Assembly (NCBI RefSeq): GCF_000802235.1
Contig: NZ_JTDL01000129.1
Location: 61,994-125,993, forward strand
Direction: 5' to 3'
Length of the DNA stretch: 64,000 bases
DNA from: Sinomonas humi
Lineage (GTDB): Bacteria > Actinomycetota > Actinomycetes > Actinomycetales > Micrococcaceae
The notes under the pieces were generated by a model. It worked only from the letters and a program-made list of their open reading frames with translations. It ran no database searches and was not told the origin of the DNA. The translations under genes were made by a program, and so were the position numbers. Positions 43,208-57,977 of the stretch are shown in pieces (within the stretch, counting starts at the first letter, position 1; every line of letters starts with the position of its first letter).

Positions 43208-43792
43208 ATGAGCGACAAGCTTGCTGCCCAGAAGCGCACCGAGTTCGGCAAGGGCTACGCCCGCCGCGCCCGCGCCGCCGGCAAGATCCCTGCTGTCATC
43301 TACGGCCACGGCGCCGAGCCGCTGCACGTGAGCCTCCCGGGGCGCGAGACCACCCTCGCCGTCCGCGTGGCCAACGCCCTCCTCACGATCGATATCGAGG
43401 GCGCCGAGCACCTCGCGATCGTCAAGGACATCCAGCGTGACCCGGTCCGCCAGATCATCGAGCACATTGATCTCCTCACCGTTCAGCGCGGCGAGAAGGT
43501 CCAGGTGGACGTTCCTGTCCATGTCGTCGGTGAGGCTGCCCCGGGCACCGTCGTCACCCACGAGACCGTCGCCGTGACGGTCGAGGCCGAGGCCACCCAC
43601 CTTCCGACCGCGCTCGAGGTAAACATCGAGGGCCGTGGCGTCGGCGAGCACGTCCACGCCTCCGACGTCCAGCTCCCGCAGAACGTCGCCCTCGTGACCG
43701 ATGCGGAGACGATCATCGTCAACATCGCCGAGGCTGTGGCCGTCGCCCCCGAGCAGCCGGCCGAGGCTGGCGAAGAGGCTGCTGCCGAGTAG
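43208..43792 (+). CDS. rplY: 50S ribosomal protein L25/general stress protein Ctc
   Basis: Binds 5S rRNA. 194 residues: the L25 domain (about 1-95, FGKGYARRARAAGKIPAVIYGHG and IQRDPVRQIIEHIDLL) plus the C-terminal CTC domain and an Ala/Glu tail. ATG 43208 follows AAGGAG. An upstream open extension has no ribosome site. The long leader and inverted repeat suggest control at the promoter or mRNA level. A strong terminator follows. Confidence 0.95.
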   Translation: MSDKLAAQKRTEFGKGYARRARAAGKIPAVIYGHGAEPLHVSLPGRETTLAVRVANALLTIDIEGAEHLAIVKDIQRDPVRQIIEHIDLLTVQRGEKVQVDVPVHVVGEAAPGTVVTHETVAVTVEAEATHLPTALEVNIEGRGVGEHVHASDVQLPQNVALVTDAETIIVNIAEAVAVAPEQPAEAGEEAAAE

Positions 43793-43936
43793 CTGAGGCC
43801 GCTGCAGCAGGAGGGACCGGTCGGTCTAGGAGCTGCCTGGTCTAATAGCTCGTTGGCTTAATAGCTCGGCCTCATGAGCTGCCGGACCTGGCCCATGGGC
43901 TGCTGGAGTGGGCGGTAGCCTGCTGGAAGACCTCGA

Positions 43937-43969
43937 GGCGGCTCGCCCTGATGGGGCGGGCCGCCTTTT
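43937..43969 (+). terminator. Rho-independent terminator after rplY
   Basis: GGCGGCTCGCCC pairs with GGGGCGGGCCGCC around a short loop, followed by TTTT. Confidence 0.8.
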
Positions 43970-43977
43970 CCGCGCCC

Positions 43978-44058
43978 GAGCAGCAAGACCCGCGCAACGC
44001 GCGCGAGCGGCAAGACCGGAGTAACGCGCGCGAGCGGCAAGACCGGAGTAACGTGCCC
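43978..44058. repeat. 27-bp tandem repeat (x3) upstream of pth
   Basis: Units start at 43978, 44005 and 44032 (GAGCGGCAAGACCGGAGTAA type). The 325-bp rplY-pth gap otherwise holds only the rplY terminator and the pth ribosome site. No pth promoter is obvious. Confidence 0.9.
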
Positions 44059-44117
44059 CGAGCGACGCGCCCTCAAGAACACGCCCCAACAACTTCACGA
44101 TCTGAAGGAGCAGCCGC

Positions 44118-44702
44118 ATGGCGGAGACCTGGTTGATCATCGGGCTCGGCAACCCGGGTCCGAAGTACAGCGGCAACCGGCACAACGTGGGCCAGATGGT
44201 CCTTGACGAACTTGCCGGACGGGTCGGAGGAACGTTCTCCTCCCACCGTTCCCGGGCCATGGTCCTTGAGGGGAGGCTCGGCATCGGTGGGCCGCGCGTT
44301 GTGCTCGCGAAGCCGCTCACCTACATGAACGAGTCCGGCGGCCCCGTCTCAGCGGCGGCGAAGTTCTACGGGATCGAGGCCGACCACGTGGTCGCGGTCC
44401 ACGACGAGCTCGATATCCCGTTCGATACCGTCCGCCTCAAGCTGGGCGGGGGAGAGGGCGGCCACAACGGGCTCCGCGACATCTCGAAAGCTCTCGGCAC
44501 CAAGGACTACTACCGAGTGCGGGTAGGGGTTGGCCGTCCCCCCGGGCGCATGGACGCCGCCGACTTCGTGCTGCGCGACTTCTCGCCGACCGAGCGGAAG
44601 GACCTCCCCTTCGTCCTGGGGGAGGCGGCCGACGCCGTCGAACTCCTCGTGCGCGAAGGCCTCCTGGCCGCCCAGCAGAAGCATCACCCGGCCAAGGCGT
44701 GA
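44118..44702 (+). CDS. pth: Peptidyl-tRNA hydrolase
   Basis: Recycles peptidyl-tRNA dropped from ribosomes. Motifs: [20 protein letters not shown] with catalytic His22, [13 protein letters not shown] (65-77), and VHDELD with Asp96 orienting the His. [13 protein letters not shown] follows. The 194-residue length is normal. ATG 44118 follows AAGGAG. rplY-pth is the conserved order (Rv1015c-Rv1014c). Confidence 0.96.
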   Translation: MAETWLIIGLGNPGPKYSGNRHNVGQMVLDELAGRVGGTFSSHRSRAMVLEGRLGIGGPRVVLAKPLTYMNESGGPVSAAAKFYGIEADHVVAVHDELDIPFDTVRLKLGGGEGGHNGLRDISKALGTKDYYRVRVGVGRPPGRMDAADFVLRDFSPTERKDLPFVLGEAADAVELLVREGLLAAQQKHHPAKA

Positions 44703-44776
44703 GGGCTTGCCTGTAGTGACTCCCTACCGCGGGCTTTTACGAGGTCTCGGGTCCCAGGTGAAGCGCTGGCGTCACA

Positions 44777-44796
44777 TTCGGGACCAAAGTCCCTAA
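44777..44796. promoter_or_regulatory. DosR/DevR-type box
   Basis: TTCGGGACCAAAGTCCCTAA matches the dormancy-regulator consensus TTSGGGACTWWAGTCCCSAA at 18 of 20 positions, with a perfect GGGAC-N4-GTCCC core. It lies 126 bp before the first LuxR-type gene and 75 bp after pth. Confidence 0.65.
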
Positions 44797-44815
44797 TTTC
44801 GGCGCGTCGCGCGCC

Positions 44816-44839
44816 ACTTTTCACTCCTTGGTGAAAAGT
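44816..44839. promoter_or_regulatory. 9-bp inverted repeat upstream of the regulator cluster
   Basis: ACTTTTCAC, 6-nt spacer, GTGAAAAGT, perfect. AGTCGCT occurs right after it and again about 24 bp on. It could be an operator or the hairpin of a short upstream transcript. Confidence 0.5.
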
Positions 44840-44921
44840 CGCTCCCCCTGCCCTACTGAATAGTCGCTTCGACGGGGTATCTTTTGGACACCTGCATGCG
44901 TGGGGGACACGGGGAGGGGCA

Positions 44922-47635
44922 ATGCGGTGGACGGCTGGGGTGTCTGAACGGCACCAAGCTGGCGCTCGCCCGTTGGCTTCGGATCGGGTCCAGTGGGCCC
45001 GAAGCGTCCGAGGCGACGAGTTGCGAGCAGCGCGCGAGGCGTTGAGCAGCGCACAGAGCTATGGCATTGTCGTGACCGGAGCGCGCGACATCGGCAAGGG
45101 TGCTTTCCAGACGGCTTTGGTCCGCTCTCTTGCCCCGGACATGTACGCCCAGACCCTCCGCAGCACAATGGGTGGAACAGAGACCCCGTACGGCGCGCTC
45201 GCCCCCTTCCTCGCACGGCTTCCTGATGACGCGCTCGAGAATCCCGCCGCCACCATGCGCGGCATCCTGGAACTCCTGAGCGCCGACGCCGCTGGGCGCA
45301 GGGCCGTGATCGCGCTCGAAACGCCGGGCGGCCTCGACGAGCTCAGCACCGCGACTCTCGTCAACCTCATGACGACCGGCACGGCGAAGGTCGTCGTCGT
45401 TGCCAACCGCACAAGCGATCTGCCTCAGGACTTCCACTGGATGCTCACGGAGGGCCGCATCCGCGAGATCCAGCTCGACCTGCTCCCGGAGGACAAGACC
45501 GAGGAGGTCCTCGGCGAGGTTCTCGGCGGCATCGTCCCCCGGACCGTGGCCCGCATGCTCCACGCCATGGCCCACGGCAACCCCGAGCTCCTCTACCGAA
45601 TCATGAGCGACTTCCTCCAGACCAGCCAGCTCCGCTCGACCGATGGTGTCTGGACCCTTTCCGAGGACGCCGAGACGAGGCGCAGCCGGGAGATCGACGA
45701 CGTCGTGCGCTCGCGTGTAGAGCGAGAGTCGCCGGAGGTGCAGACCGTCATCGAGGCGCTCGCCTGCGCGCGGCGGCTCCCGCTCGAGCGCATCACGAGC
45801 GTGTTCGGGGTGGACGTCGTCTCGGTGATGGACGAGGCCGGGCTCATCGCGGTGGAGGAGAACGAGAACCACTCGGTTTCGCTCTCGGACCCGGTGATGG
45901 AGGAGGTCGTGCGCGGATGGCTGAGCATTCCACGCCGTCGTGAGCTCCGGGCGAAGATCATCGGGAACCAGGAGCCCTCGCTCGCGAGCCTCGGCGTCGT
46001 CGAGCTGCTCGGCTACGCCGCGTGGACCCGCGAGTGCCAGACCCCGCTCGCGCCCTCGCACGCGGTGGCCGCCGCGGGTGCCGCGCTGCGCCTGCACGAC
46101 CCGCATTTCGCGCTCGACTGCCTCGAAGACGTCCCGCGGTCTACCGCGACATGGGCTACCGTCCAGCTCCTGCGTGCCTACGCGTACCTCGCCCTCGGCC
46201 TTCCGGTGCAGGCCCACCTCCTCCTCGAACAGGTCACGGAGGAGGAGCTTGAGTCCATCGGGCCCGTGGCGTACGCGCACTTCGTCGAGGCCATGGCCGC
46301 CGTCAAGCGTTCGACTCCGGGCCGCGACGGCGAGGTGGCTGCGGTGTTCGAGGAGGCCCGTGCCCGCCTGCTCGTGAACTCCGGCCTCAGTGAAGCGGCC
46401 GACGACGAGGTGCGTAATGCACGCTCGGTGCTCGACCTCGCCGAGTTCGCGGACGCCGTCTACCGCGGCGACCACGCCCGAGTCATCGAACGCCTCGAGG
46501 CCGCGGCGGCCGGCACCCCCGGCGGTGATGACGAGCTGAGGCTGCGCTCGGCGTGCCTGCTCATGCAGGCGCAGGTCGTCGTCGGGCGTGAGGACGAGGC
46601 GCTCGCGACGCTCCACCGCATCTCGAGCGAGCTCGCGGGGCCGGCAGGGACAAGCCGGGTTCGGCAGGACTTTGTGAGCCGCGGGTTCGACGTCCTCCTC
46701 TTCAACGGCCATTGGCGGCAGGCCGTCGCACTCGTGCGCTCGGCTGGCTTCGAGACTGTCCCGAGCCTGCGCTTCGCGGGCGCCCATTACGAGTTCGCCT
46801 CGGGTCTCGCGCTCGTCTACGCGGGCCGTGGATCGGATGCTATCTCGCCCCTGCTCGCCGCGATTGCGCAGCTCGAGCAGGGCAATGTCCGGGCCACTCT
46901 CGGCTGTGCGTACGCGGCGACCGCGTTCGCGTTCGCCCAGCAGGGAGACAGCGCGGCAGCCAGGACCTATCTCGATCGGCTCGAAGGGTGGTCCGCGCCC
47001 ACAAGCTACAGTCTCCGTTCCTCGACAGAGTTCTGCGCGGACATGGCGCGCCGCTGGATCGGCGAGCGGGGTGCGTCGCAGCGCCTCGTCGAAGCGGCTC
47101 AGGCCGACATCGCCGCGGGCCGCTGGACGATGGCGGGCATTCGGCTCGTTGGGGCGACAGTCGAGTCGGGGTCAGAAGAACTGGCCCTGCTCGAGGAAGT
47201 CTGCGCCCATCGGCAGGGAGCCCTCGCCGATATCGGAAGGCGGCTGGCCCGCGGCACGAGGCTCCGCGAACTCCAGGACCTCGTGACGGCCTCGGATCTC
47301 GCCGCGGGACTCGAACTCGACACGCTCGAGTCGCGATGCACCGCCGTCGCCCTCGACATCGCCCGGGACACCGGCGACGTGCGCGCGGCAAGGATCCTGC
47401 AAGCCCGGCTCGACCGGCTCACCGGACTCGTGGAAGTCCTCCCGGTGGTGCCACAGAGCCTCGGACCGCTGCTCACAGCGCGGGAAAGGGAGGTGGCCGT
47501 GCTCGCAGCGCGGGGCGAGTCGAACCGGACGATCGCAGAGGAGATGGGCTTGTCAGTCCGGACGGTCGAAGGCCATCTCTACCAGGTCTTCTCGAAACTC
47601 GGCATCACCTCCCGCGCTGAGCTGGCGGGACTCCT

Positions 47636-47639
<4 letters not shown>
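44922..47639 (+). CDS. LuxR/LAL-type ATPase regulator A, degenerate Walker motifs
   Basis: 905 residues. A STAND/AAA-like N-terminal domain, a long helical TPR-like region (about 330-800) and a C-terminal LuxR HTH at 851-905 (LTAREREVAVLAARGESNRTI, then SVRTVEGHLYQVF). The P-loop position reads GARDIGKG (53-60), with Gly where Ser/Thr binds magnesium, and the Walker B strand ends IALETPGG with no Asp pair, so ATP hydrolysis is doubtful. ATG 44922 follows GGGGAGG. Its stop overlaps regulator B by 4 bp. It is the paralogue of the gene at 52565 (same ARLP, DLP and GVWTL landmarks in the ATPase domain). The signal it senses is unknown. Confidence 0.88.
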
Positions 47640-52438
<4,799 letters not shown>

Positions 52439-52485
52439 GACGCCTGCCGTAGGGCGGGGCAAAAAGCAGGAGTCGGGCTTCCCTA

Positions 52486-52513
52486 TTGCGGAACGCTGAC
52501 TTCGGCGTACGCT
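52486..52513 (+). promoter_or_regulatory. Promoter for the second regulator pair
   Basis: TTGCGG (52486-52491), a 16-bp spacer and TACGCT (52508-52513). Transcription would start near 52520, after ATG 52514, so translation must begin at ATG 52565. Confidence 0.5.
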
Positions 52514-52564
52514 ATGGCTGTCTCGGTCGGCGCGTCCCAACCGCTTCCGAGGGGGAGGCTTGCG

Positions 52565-55276
52565 ATGCTGCGAGATTCCGCTGTCTCGGTTCAATTGGGA
52601 CGGTCTGTGAAGGCTGCGGCTGACCCGACCGAACGGCAAGCCGAAAGGCTCCGATGGGCCATGCTCGTACGGCAGGGTGAGCTGGATTCTGCTACTCGGG
52701 CGCTCAAGGACCCAGGCTCCCTCGGAACGGTCGTCACCGGGCCGCCGGGCGTCGGGAAGTCCTTTCTCGCGAGTGCCGTCCTCTCCTCACTCGGGACGAG
52801 CATCTACCCGCTCCGCCTCCGCACCTCGACCACCGGCCGTTCCGGGGACTACGCATGCCTCGGGGCTCTCCTCGCCCGCCTGCCCCACGGTGCGTCCGCG
52901 TCGCCCACGGGGCTTCTCCTCGCCGTCGAACACATGCTGCGGGAGGACGCGGCCGGAAGGCCTGTGGTGCTCGTGGTCGAATTCGCGGGTGCGATCGATG
53001 AGGCGAGCGTCGGCGTCCTGCTCCACCTGCTGCTGAGCGGCACCGCCCGGTTGCTCGCCGTCGCCCAACGCGCCACCGACCTCCCAGCGGACTTCCTGCG
53101 CCTCGTGCGTCGCGGCCGGCTCGTCGAGACGCCACTGCACGGGATCGGGATGCCTGAGACGAGGCGCCTCGTCTCAGCCCTCGTGGACGGCAGGGTCGCC
53201 TCCTCGGCCGTCGGCGAGCTGCACCATGCATGCGGCGGCAACCCTGCAGCTGTCCAGGGGATTGTGCGGCGTGAGCGGGCCACCGGAAATCTCCACAAGC
53301 GCGGCGGCGTGTGGACTCTCGAGGCCGTGGTCCAGCCTGAGCAGGGGAGCGGCACGGATGAGATCATCCGGGCTCGCTGGGCGCGCGAGCCGCAGGACGT
53401 CCGTGAGGTGATCGAGCACCTCGCCGTAGCGCGCCGAGTCCCCATCGCCGGGCTGGCCAGGCTCTTCGGGTCCGAGGTGCTAGTGGACATGGAGGATCGC
53501 GGGATCATCGCCGTCGACGCTTCGGAACACCGCTGCGCCTACCTCCGGGAACCGCGGATGGCAGAGCTGGTCCGGGAGCGGCTCGGGCCGGACCGCCACC
53601 GGGAGCTCGCCTCGCTCACGTCGCTCGGGGGAGCGCCGGAGGAATCCGGCCTCGACCGAGAAGACCTCGTCTCCTACGTCGAATGGTCACTCGACATCGG
53701 GAGCAAAGTCGGTCCCGAACTCGTGGTCCATGCGGCTTGCGTCGCAGTCAGCCTGTTCGAGCCGCTCCGCGCGCTGGACGTGCTGAACCGGGCCGGGGAG
53801 CTGCCCGAAGCGCTCAAGGCTGAGGCGGCGTTCCATCGAGCCGCCGCGCTCTCGCTCCTCGAGCAGAAGGAGGAGGCGCTCGCCGTGCTAGACGAACTGC
53901 CCGCCGAGGTCGTCGAGCATCTCGGCCCGGCGGCGCGAGCCCGCTACGCGGCCGCGAAGTCGGAGCTCCTCTCATGGCTTCCGGAACGCGGCGAGGCTCG
54001 TGAACCGCTCCACGCGGCTTGGGACGCCTTCGCCCGGACCGCGGAGGGAGACCCCGCCGCGCTGCGGGCTGCCGCGGAAACCTTGGACCTCGCCGAGTTC
54101 CGCGCGCGGGCCTTCCAAGGGGATTTCCTGCCGATCCTCGATGCTCTCGAATCCGCCTCGCATCGTGTCGGCTCGAGTGAGGATTTCCGCCGGGAGGCCT
54201 CACTCCTTCTCGCGCAAGGGTGGGCTGCCTGCGGCCGTGAGGCAGACGCCGCGGCGCTCATCGCGTCCCTCGGACTCAACGCTCCCCAGCAGATGGACGA
54301 CGACGCCTACGTCGCCGCCGCCTTCGCCGTCTGGATCGCGAACGGCGACTGGAAGCGCTGCGTCGACCTGTGCGAACACTACGTGGACCGCGGCGGGCGG
54401 CGCCTGAGCCTCCGCGGAGGCCTCGCCGAACTGTTCCTCGCGCTCCCGCTCGTCATCGCCGGCCGTGCGAGCACCGCCCTCGGACCGCTCCTGAACGCCG
54501 TCGCCCAGCTTGAGGAGTTCCCGGCCCGGAACGCACTCTCCACGGCATACGCGGCCACGGCATTCGCGTACGCGCAGCTTGGAGACACCGGGGAGGCCGA
54601 GCGGTGCCTCGAACGGGCAAGGGCCACGAGCGGCCCGGCTCCATGGCTCTTCGTCCATCTCGCCGAATTCTCGGAGGGAATGGCGCGCCGTTGGCTGGGC
54701 GACGCCGGGGCGTCCGAGTTCCTCCTCGCGCATGCCGCGGATGAGGAAGCGGCGGGCCGTGTCTCGGCGGCGGCCGAGGAAGTCTTCGGGGCAAGCGTTC
54801 CCGGCACAGAGCGGGAGTTCCTCTGGGTTGAGCGTCTCGCCCACCGGCGGCAGGGGCCCCTCTCGCACCTCATGGCCTCAATCGCCGCGGCCTCCCGGCG
54901 CAAGGATCCCGAGGCGCTCCTCGAGGCGGCCGAGGCAGCCTACGGCATGGAACTCGACGAACTCGAAGCCCGCTGCGCGGCCCTTGCCCTCGACTTCGCG
55001 CGAGACCGCAGCGATTCGGCTGCAGCGGGCCGGGCGCAGACCCGTTTGGACCGGCTCACGCGGGTGCTCCCGATGCTTCCGCTCGTGCCCCAGGTTCCCG
55101 CGCCAGTGCTGACCGAACGGGAACGCCAGATTGCCGTTATGGCCGCCTCGGGCGCGACCAACCGGGACATTGCCGAGGCGATCGGCGTTTCAGTCAGGAC
55201 GGTGGAGGGACACCTCTACCAGGTCTTCCTGAAGCTCGGAGTGGCGTCTCGAAGCGGACTCGACGGACTGGTCTGA
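52565..55276 (+). CDS. LuxR/LAL-type ATPase regulator A' (paralogue of the 44922 gene)
   Basis: 903 residues from ATG 52565, preceded by GGGGGAGG; an earlier ATG at 52514 abuts the -10 box. Walker A GPPGVGKS (59-66) is intact, but the Walker B position reads RPVVLVVEFAGAID, lacking the Asp pair, like its paralogue. The middle is helical. The HTH at 849-903 (LTERERQIAVMAASGATNRDI, SVRTVEGHLYQVFLKLG) matches regulator A far better than B. Its stop is 1 bp before regulator B'. Confidence 0.88.
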   Translation: MLRDSAVSVQLGRSVKAAADPTERQAERLRWAMLVRQGELDSATRALKDPGSLGTVVTGPPGVGKSFLASAVLSSLGTSIYPLRLRTSTTGRSGDYACLGALLARLPHGASASPTGLLLAVEHMLREDAAGRPVVLVVEFAGAIDEASVGVLLHLLLSGTARLLAVAQRATDLPADFLRLVRRGRLVETPLHGIGMPETRRLVSALVDGRVASSAVGELHHACGGNPAAVQGIVRRERATGNLHKRGGVWTLEAVVQPEQGSGTDEIIRARWAREPQDVREVIEHLAVARRVPIAGLARLFGSEVLVDMEDRGIIAVDASEHRCAYLREPRMAELVRERLGPDRHRELASLTSLGGAPEESGLDREDLVSYVEWSLDIGSKVGPELVVHAACVAVSLFEPLRALDVLNRAGELPEALKAEAAFHRAAALSLLEQKEEALAVLDELPAEVVEHLGPAARARYAAAKSELLSWLPERGEAREPLHAAWDAFARTAEGDPAALRAAAETLDLAEFRARAFQGDFLPILDALESASHRVGSSEDFRREASLLLAQGWAACGREADAAALIASLGLNAPQQMDDDAYVAAAFAVWIANGDWKRCVDLCEHYVDRGGRRLSLRGGLAELFLALPLVIAGRASTALGPLLNAVAQLEEFPARNALSTAYAATAFAYAQLGDTGEAERCLERARATSGPAPWLFVHLAEFSEGMARRWLGDAGASEFLLAHAADEEAAGRVSAAAEEVFGASVPGTEREFLWVERLAHRRQGPLSHLMASIAAASRRKDPEALLEAAEAAYGMELDELEARCAALALDFARDRSDSAAAGRAQTRLDRLTRVLPMLPLVPQVPAPVLTERERQIAVMAASGATNRDIAEAIGVSVRTVEGHLYQVFLKLGVASRSGLDGLV

Positions 55277-55277
55277 C

Positions 55278-57977
55278 GTGGCCGCGAACGTGGGGGTGGA
55301 GTTGGCGGGGAGCTCATCGATCAATGAAACAGCGCGGGAGGACGTGGCGGCAGCCGCGGCCGAGGCGCTGCGGCGCGACGGGCCTTCCGCCGTCCTCGTC
55401 GTGGGCGAAAGCGGCTCGGGCAAGACCCATGTGCTCGAGCGGATCGTGGCAGCTCTCGGCAAGAGTGTCCAGGTCTTGCCCATCTACACCGGTCGCAGCC
55501 TGCGGGCGATCACGTACGCGGCCCTCATCGAGCGCCTTCCACCGCTCGCTCCAGACGAGGTGAAGGATCGGATCGGCGTCCTCCGTGCGCTCTGGACTGA
55601 GCTGGACCGGCTCGCGGGAGAGGAGCGCCGGCCCGTCGTCCTCGTTGTGGACGACGCGCAGGACCTCGACGACGGATCGGCGGGCCTCATCGCGGAGGCG
55701 GTGGCGTCGTCGTGGGTCAGGCTTCTGGCCGCAGGCACCTCGCGCGGAGGGCTCCCACGGGACTTCCTCGACATGTGGCACGACGGGATTGCGGAGCGGG
55801 TCGAGCTCGGGCCGCTCAGCGTCGACGAGACGCGTTCCGTCGCCGAAGGCCGCCTTGGAGGGCGGTCTTCGCTTACGACCGCGAACGTCCTCCACACGCT
55901 CAGCGGCGGCAACCCGCTCCATCTCCTCTCGCTCATCGACGAGGCACTGGCCGCCGGAACGCTCTTGTGCCATCACGGCATCTGGGTCCTCACAGGGGGA
56001 TTCGCGAGCCGTGGAGAGGCGCTCGCCGAGACGGTCCGCAGTTCGATGGAGCAGTTGACGGCGGCGGACCGGGACGCACTCATGCTCGTTGCCCTCACCG
56101 AACCGCTTCCCCGCCCGGCCGCCCGTGCGCTCGTCGACCGCGAGGTCCTCGACCGGCTGGGGGACTTGGGCTGGTTCGCAGATCCTGGGAATGAGGGCCT
56201 GCGGATCCGCTTCCCGCTCGAGGCGGACGCCGTGCGGCGCATGACGACGGCGACTCGCCGCCTGCACATCTATCGGCGCGCCCTCGCGCTCGGCGGCGAC
56301 GAGATCCGACAGCCCGCGAACGAACTGCGTCTGCTTGAGCTCGCTCTGGATACCGGCGCGGCGCTTCCAGCCGCGGAACTTGCCCGCGGCGCCGCGTCCG
56401 CGGTGCGTGCCTTCCGCAACGAGCTTGGCCTCAGGGCGGCCTCGCTCATCGACAGTGAGGCCGAACGCTCACTCGCCAGAGGCCTCGTCGCGCGAGCCCA
56501 CCTGAACCTCAACAACCCCCACGCCGCCCTCGCGGAGCTCGACGTCCGGCCCGCCAACCCATCGGATGCGCGAGACGTCCTCGCGGGTTCACTCGTGAAG
56601 TTCAGCGCGCGGGTCGCCGCGCGCGAGCTGGACGGCGTGGAAGAGGACATCGCCGCACTCGAGCGGGCAGCCGAGTCCGTGGACGGCCATCTGGGACTCA
56701 GCCTCCCCTTCGGTCCCGGCGCCAAGGAATCCGTGAACCGCCGCGCACGGCTCCTGCATGCGCTCGCCGCCCTCGAGCGGGCGGACTTCGCCGCGGTCTC
56801 AGAAGCAATAGCCCGCGACGGGCGCCTCCCACAGGCCGCGGCTGCACCGTTCGTTGAGCGCAACATCTGGCTCTTCCTCGAGGCCGACGCCCACCTCGCT
56901 GCCGGCAGTTATGAGACGGCGGCGCGCACGGCGGCCCTCGCCCTCTCGGAGCGGGGCGGAGACGACGAGCATTTTCCCCTCGAGGAATTCGGGATCGTTC
57001 GCTACTTGGGTGCCGCCCTCCTCGCGGGCGACTGGGCGAGCGTCGATTCGGTCCTCAACTCGTACCAGAGCGGTCACATGCGCCATACGCTCGTCTTCGG
57101 CCCGGGCCTCTACTGTGCCCGTGCCTATGCGTTGCTCCGGCAAGGCCGTGAGGGGGAAGCCGGAGCGCTCCTCCAAGACGTGGTGGAGAACCTCGAGCTG
57201 CTCGACCCCCTGCACCTGCTGGGCGTCGCCAACGCCTTTGCAGCATGGGCGGCAGCGACGGGCGGCAATGCTGCGGAGGCTCAGGAGCGTCTCACTCGCG
57301 CCGAGCAGACGGCCGACGTCGGCAGCGCCGCGATGCGCGAACTCGCCGCGATGCATCGGGCTGGCGCTCGGGAGCTTCTCGAGCCGGGAGCAGGGCTAGC
57401 GGAGCTTGAGGCCATCGCTGAAGCGGACCGTCTCGCAGCCAGGCCCGGCTGGGAGTTCATCGCCCGAGTCCTTGCATTCGAGCTCGGAGCGGCGGAGCCG
57501 ACCGAGCGCAGCGCGGAGCTCGCGGGCGCTGCGGAGGGCCCGTGGGCCGCGGCCTGGGGTGAGTGGGCGCGTGCGGCGGCCACCGGGAGCGGCGAGGGCT
57601 ATATGAGGGCCGGGGAGCTGTTCCAGAAGCTCGGACTGTTCCGGCGCGCCCGGGCCGGCTACGCGCGCGCGGCCGGCTGCTTTGACAGCGCAGGGGAGCG
57701 GGCGGCCGCTCGCCGGGCGGGCGCTGCGGCGCGAGCCTGCGAGGGACTGCCCGGATCGGGCGACGTCGGCGAGCAGGAAGAGGCGATGCTCGCCTCGCTG
57801 CGGTTGAGCCGCCGGGAGCAGGACGTCGTCGACCTCGCCGTCGAAGGCCTCAGCGACCGGCAGATAGCTGACCGCCTCCACCTCTCGGTTCGGACCGTCG
57901 AAGGGCATTTGCACCGCAGCTACGCGAAGCTCGGCATTCGCAGCCGGGACGAGCTGCGGGATGCGGTGGAGGACTGA
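55278..57977 (+). CDS. LuxR/LAL-type ATPase regulator B' (paralogue of the 47636 gene)
   Basis: 899 residues from GTG 55278, 1 bp after the A' stop. Walker A GESGSGKT (43-50) and Walker B RPVVLVVDD (118-126) are intact. HTH at 843-899 (LSRREQDVVDLAVEGLSDRQI, then SVRTVEGHLHRSYAKLG) is of the B type. The order A'-B' repeats the order A-B upstream, so a two-gene module was probably duplicated around sufS-sufU. Targets and signal are unknown. Confidence 0.9.
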   Translation: MAANVGVELAGSSSINETAREDVAAAAAEALRRDGPSAVLVVGESGSGKTHVLERIVAALGKSVQVLPIYTGRSLRAITYAALIERLPPLAPDEVKDRIGVLRALWTELDRLAGEERRPVVLVVDDAQDLDDGSAGLIAEAVASSWVRLLAAGTSRGGLPRDFLDMWHDGIAERVELGPLSVDETRSVAEGRLGGRSSLTTANVLHTLSGGNPLHLLSLIDEALAAGTLLCHHGIWVLTGGFASRGEALAETVRSSMEQLTAADRDALMLVALTEPLPRPAARALVDREVLDRLGDLGWFADPGNEGLRIRFPLEADAVRRMTTATRRLHIYRRALALGGDEIRQPANELRLLELALDTGAALPAAELARGAASAVRAFRNELGLRAASLIDSEAERSLARGLVARAHLNLNNPHAALAELDVRPANPSDARDVLAGSLVKFSARVAARELDGVEEDIAALERAAESVDGHLGLSLPFGPGAKESVNRRARLLHALAALERADFAAVSEAIARDGRLPQAAAAPFVERNIWLFLEADAHLAAGSYETAARTAALALSERGGDDEHFPLEEFGIVRYLGAALLAGDWASVDSVLNSYQSGHMRHTLVFGPGLYCARAYALLRQGREGEAGALLQDVVENLELLDPLHLLGVANAFAAWAAATGGNAAEAQERLTRAEQTADVGSAAMRELAAMHRAGARELLEPGAGLAELEAIAEADRLAARPGWEFIARVLAFELGAAEPTERSAELAGAAEGPWAAAWGEWARAAATGSGEGYMRAGELFQKLGLFRRARAGYARAAGCFDSAGERAAARRAGAAARACEGLPGSGDVGEQEEAMLASLRLSRREQDVVDLAVEGLSDRQIADRLHLSVRTVEGHLHRSYAKLGIRSRDELRDAVED

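Noticed and set aside
43978..44058. CRISPR-like array
   Set aside because: Units are contiguous 27-mers with no unique spacers and no cas genes nearby. The same holds for the 30-bp array at 58045.
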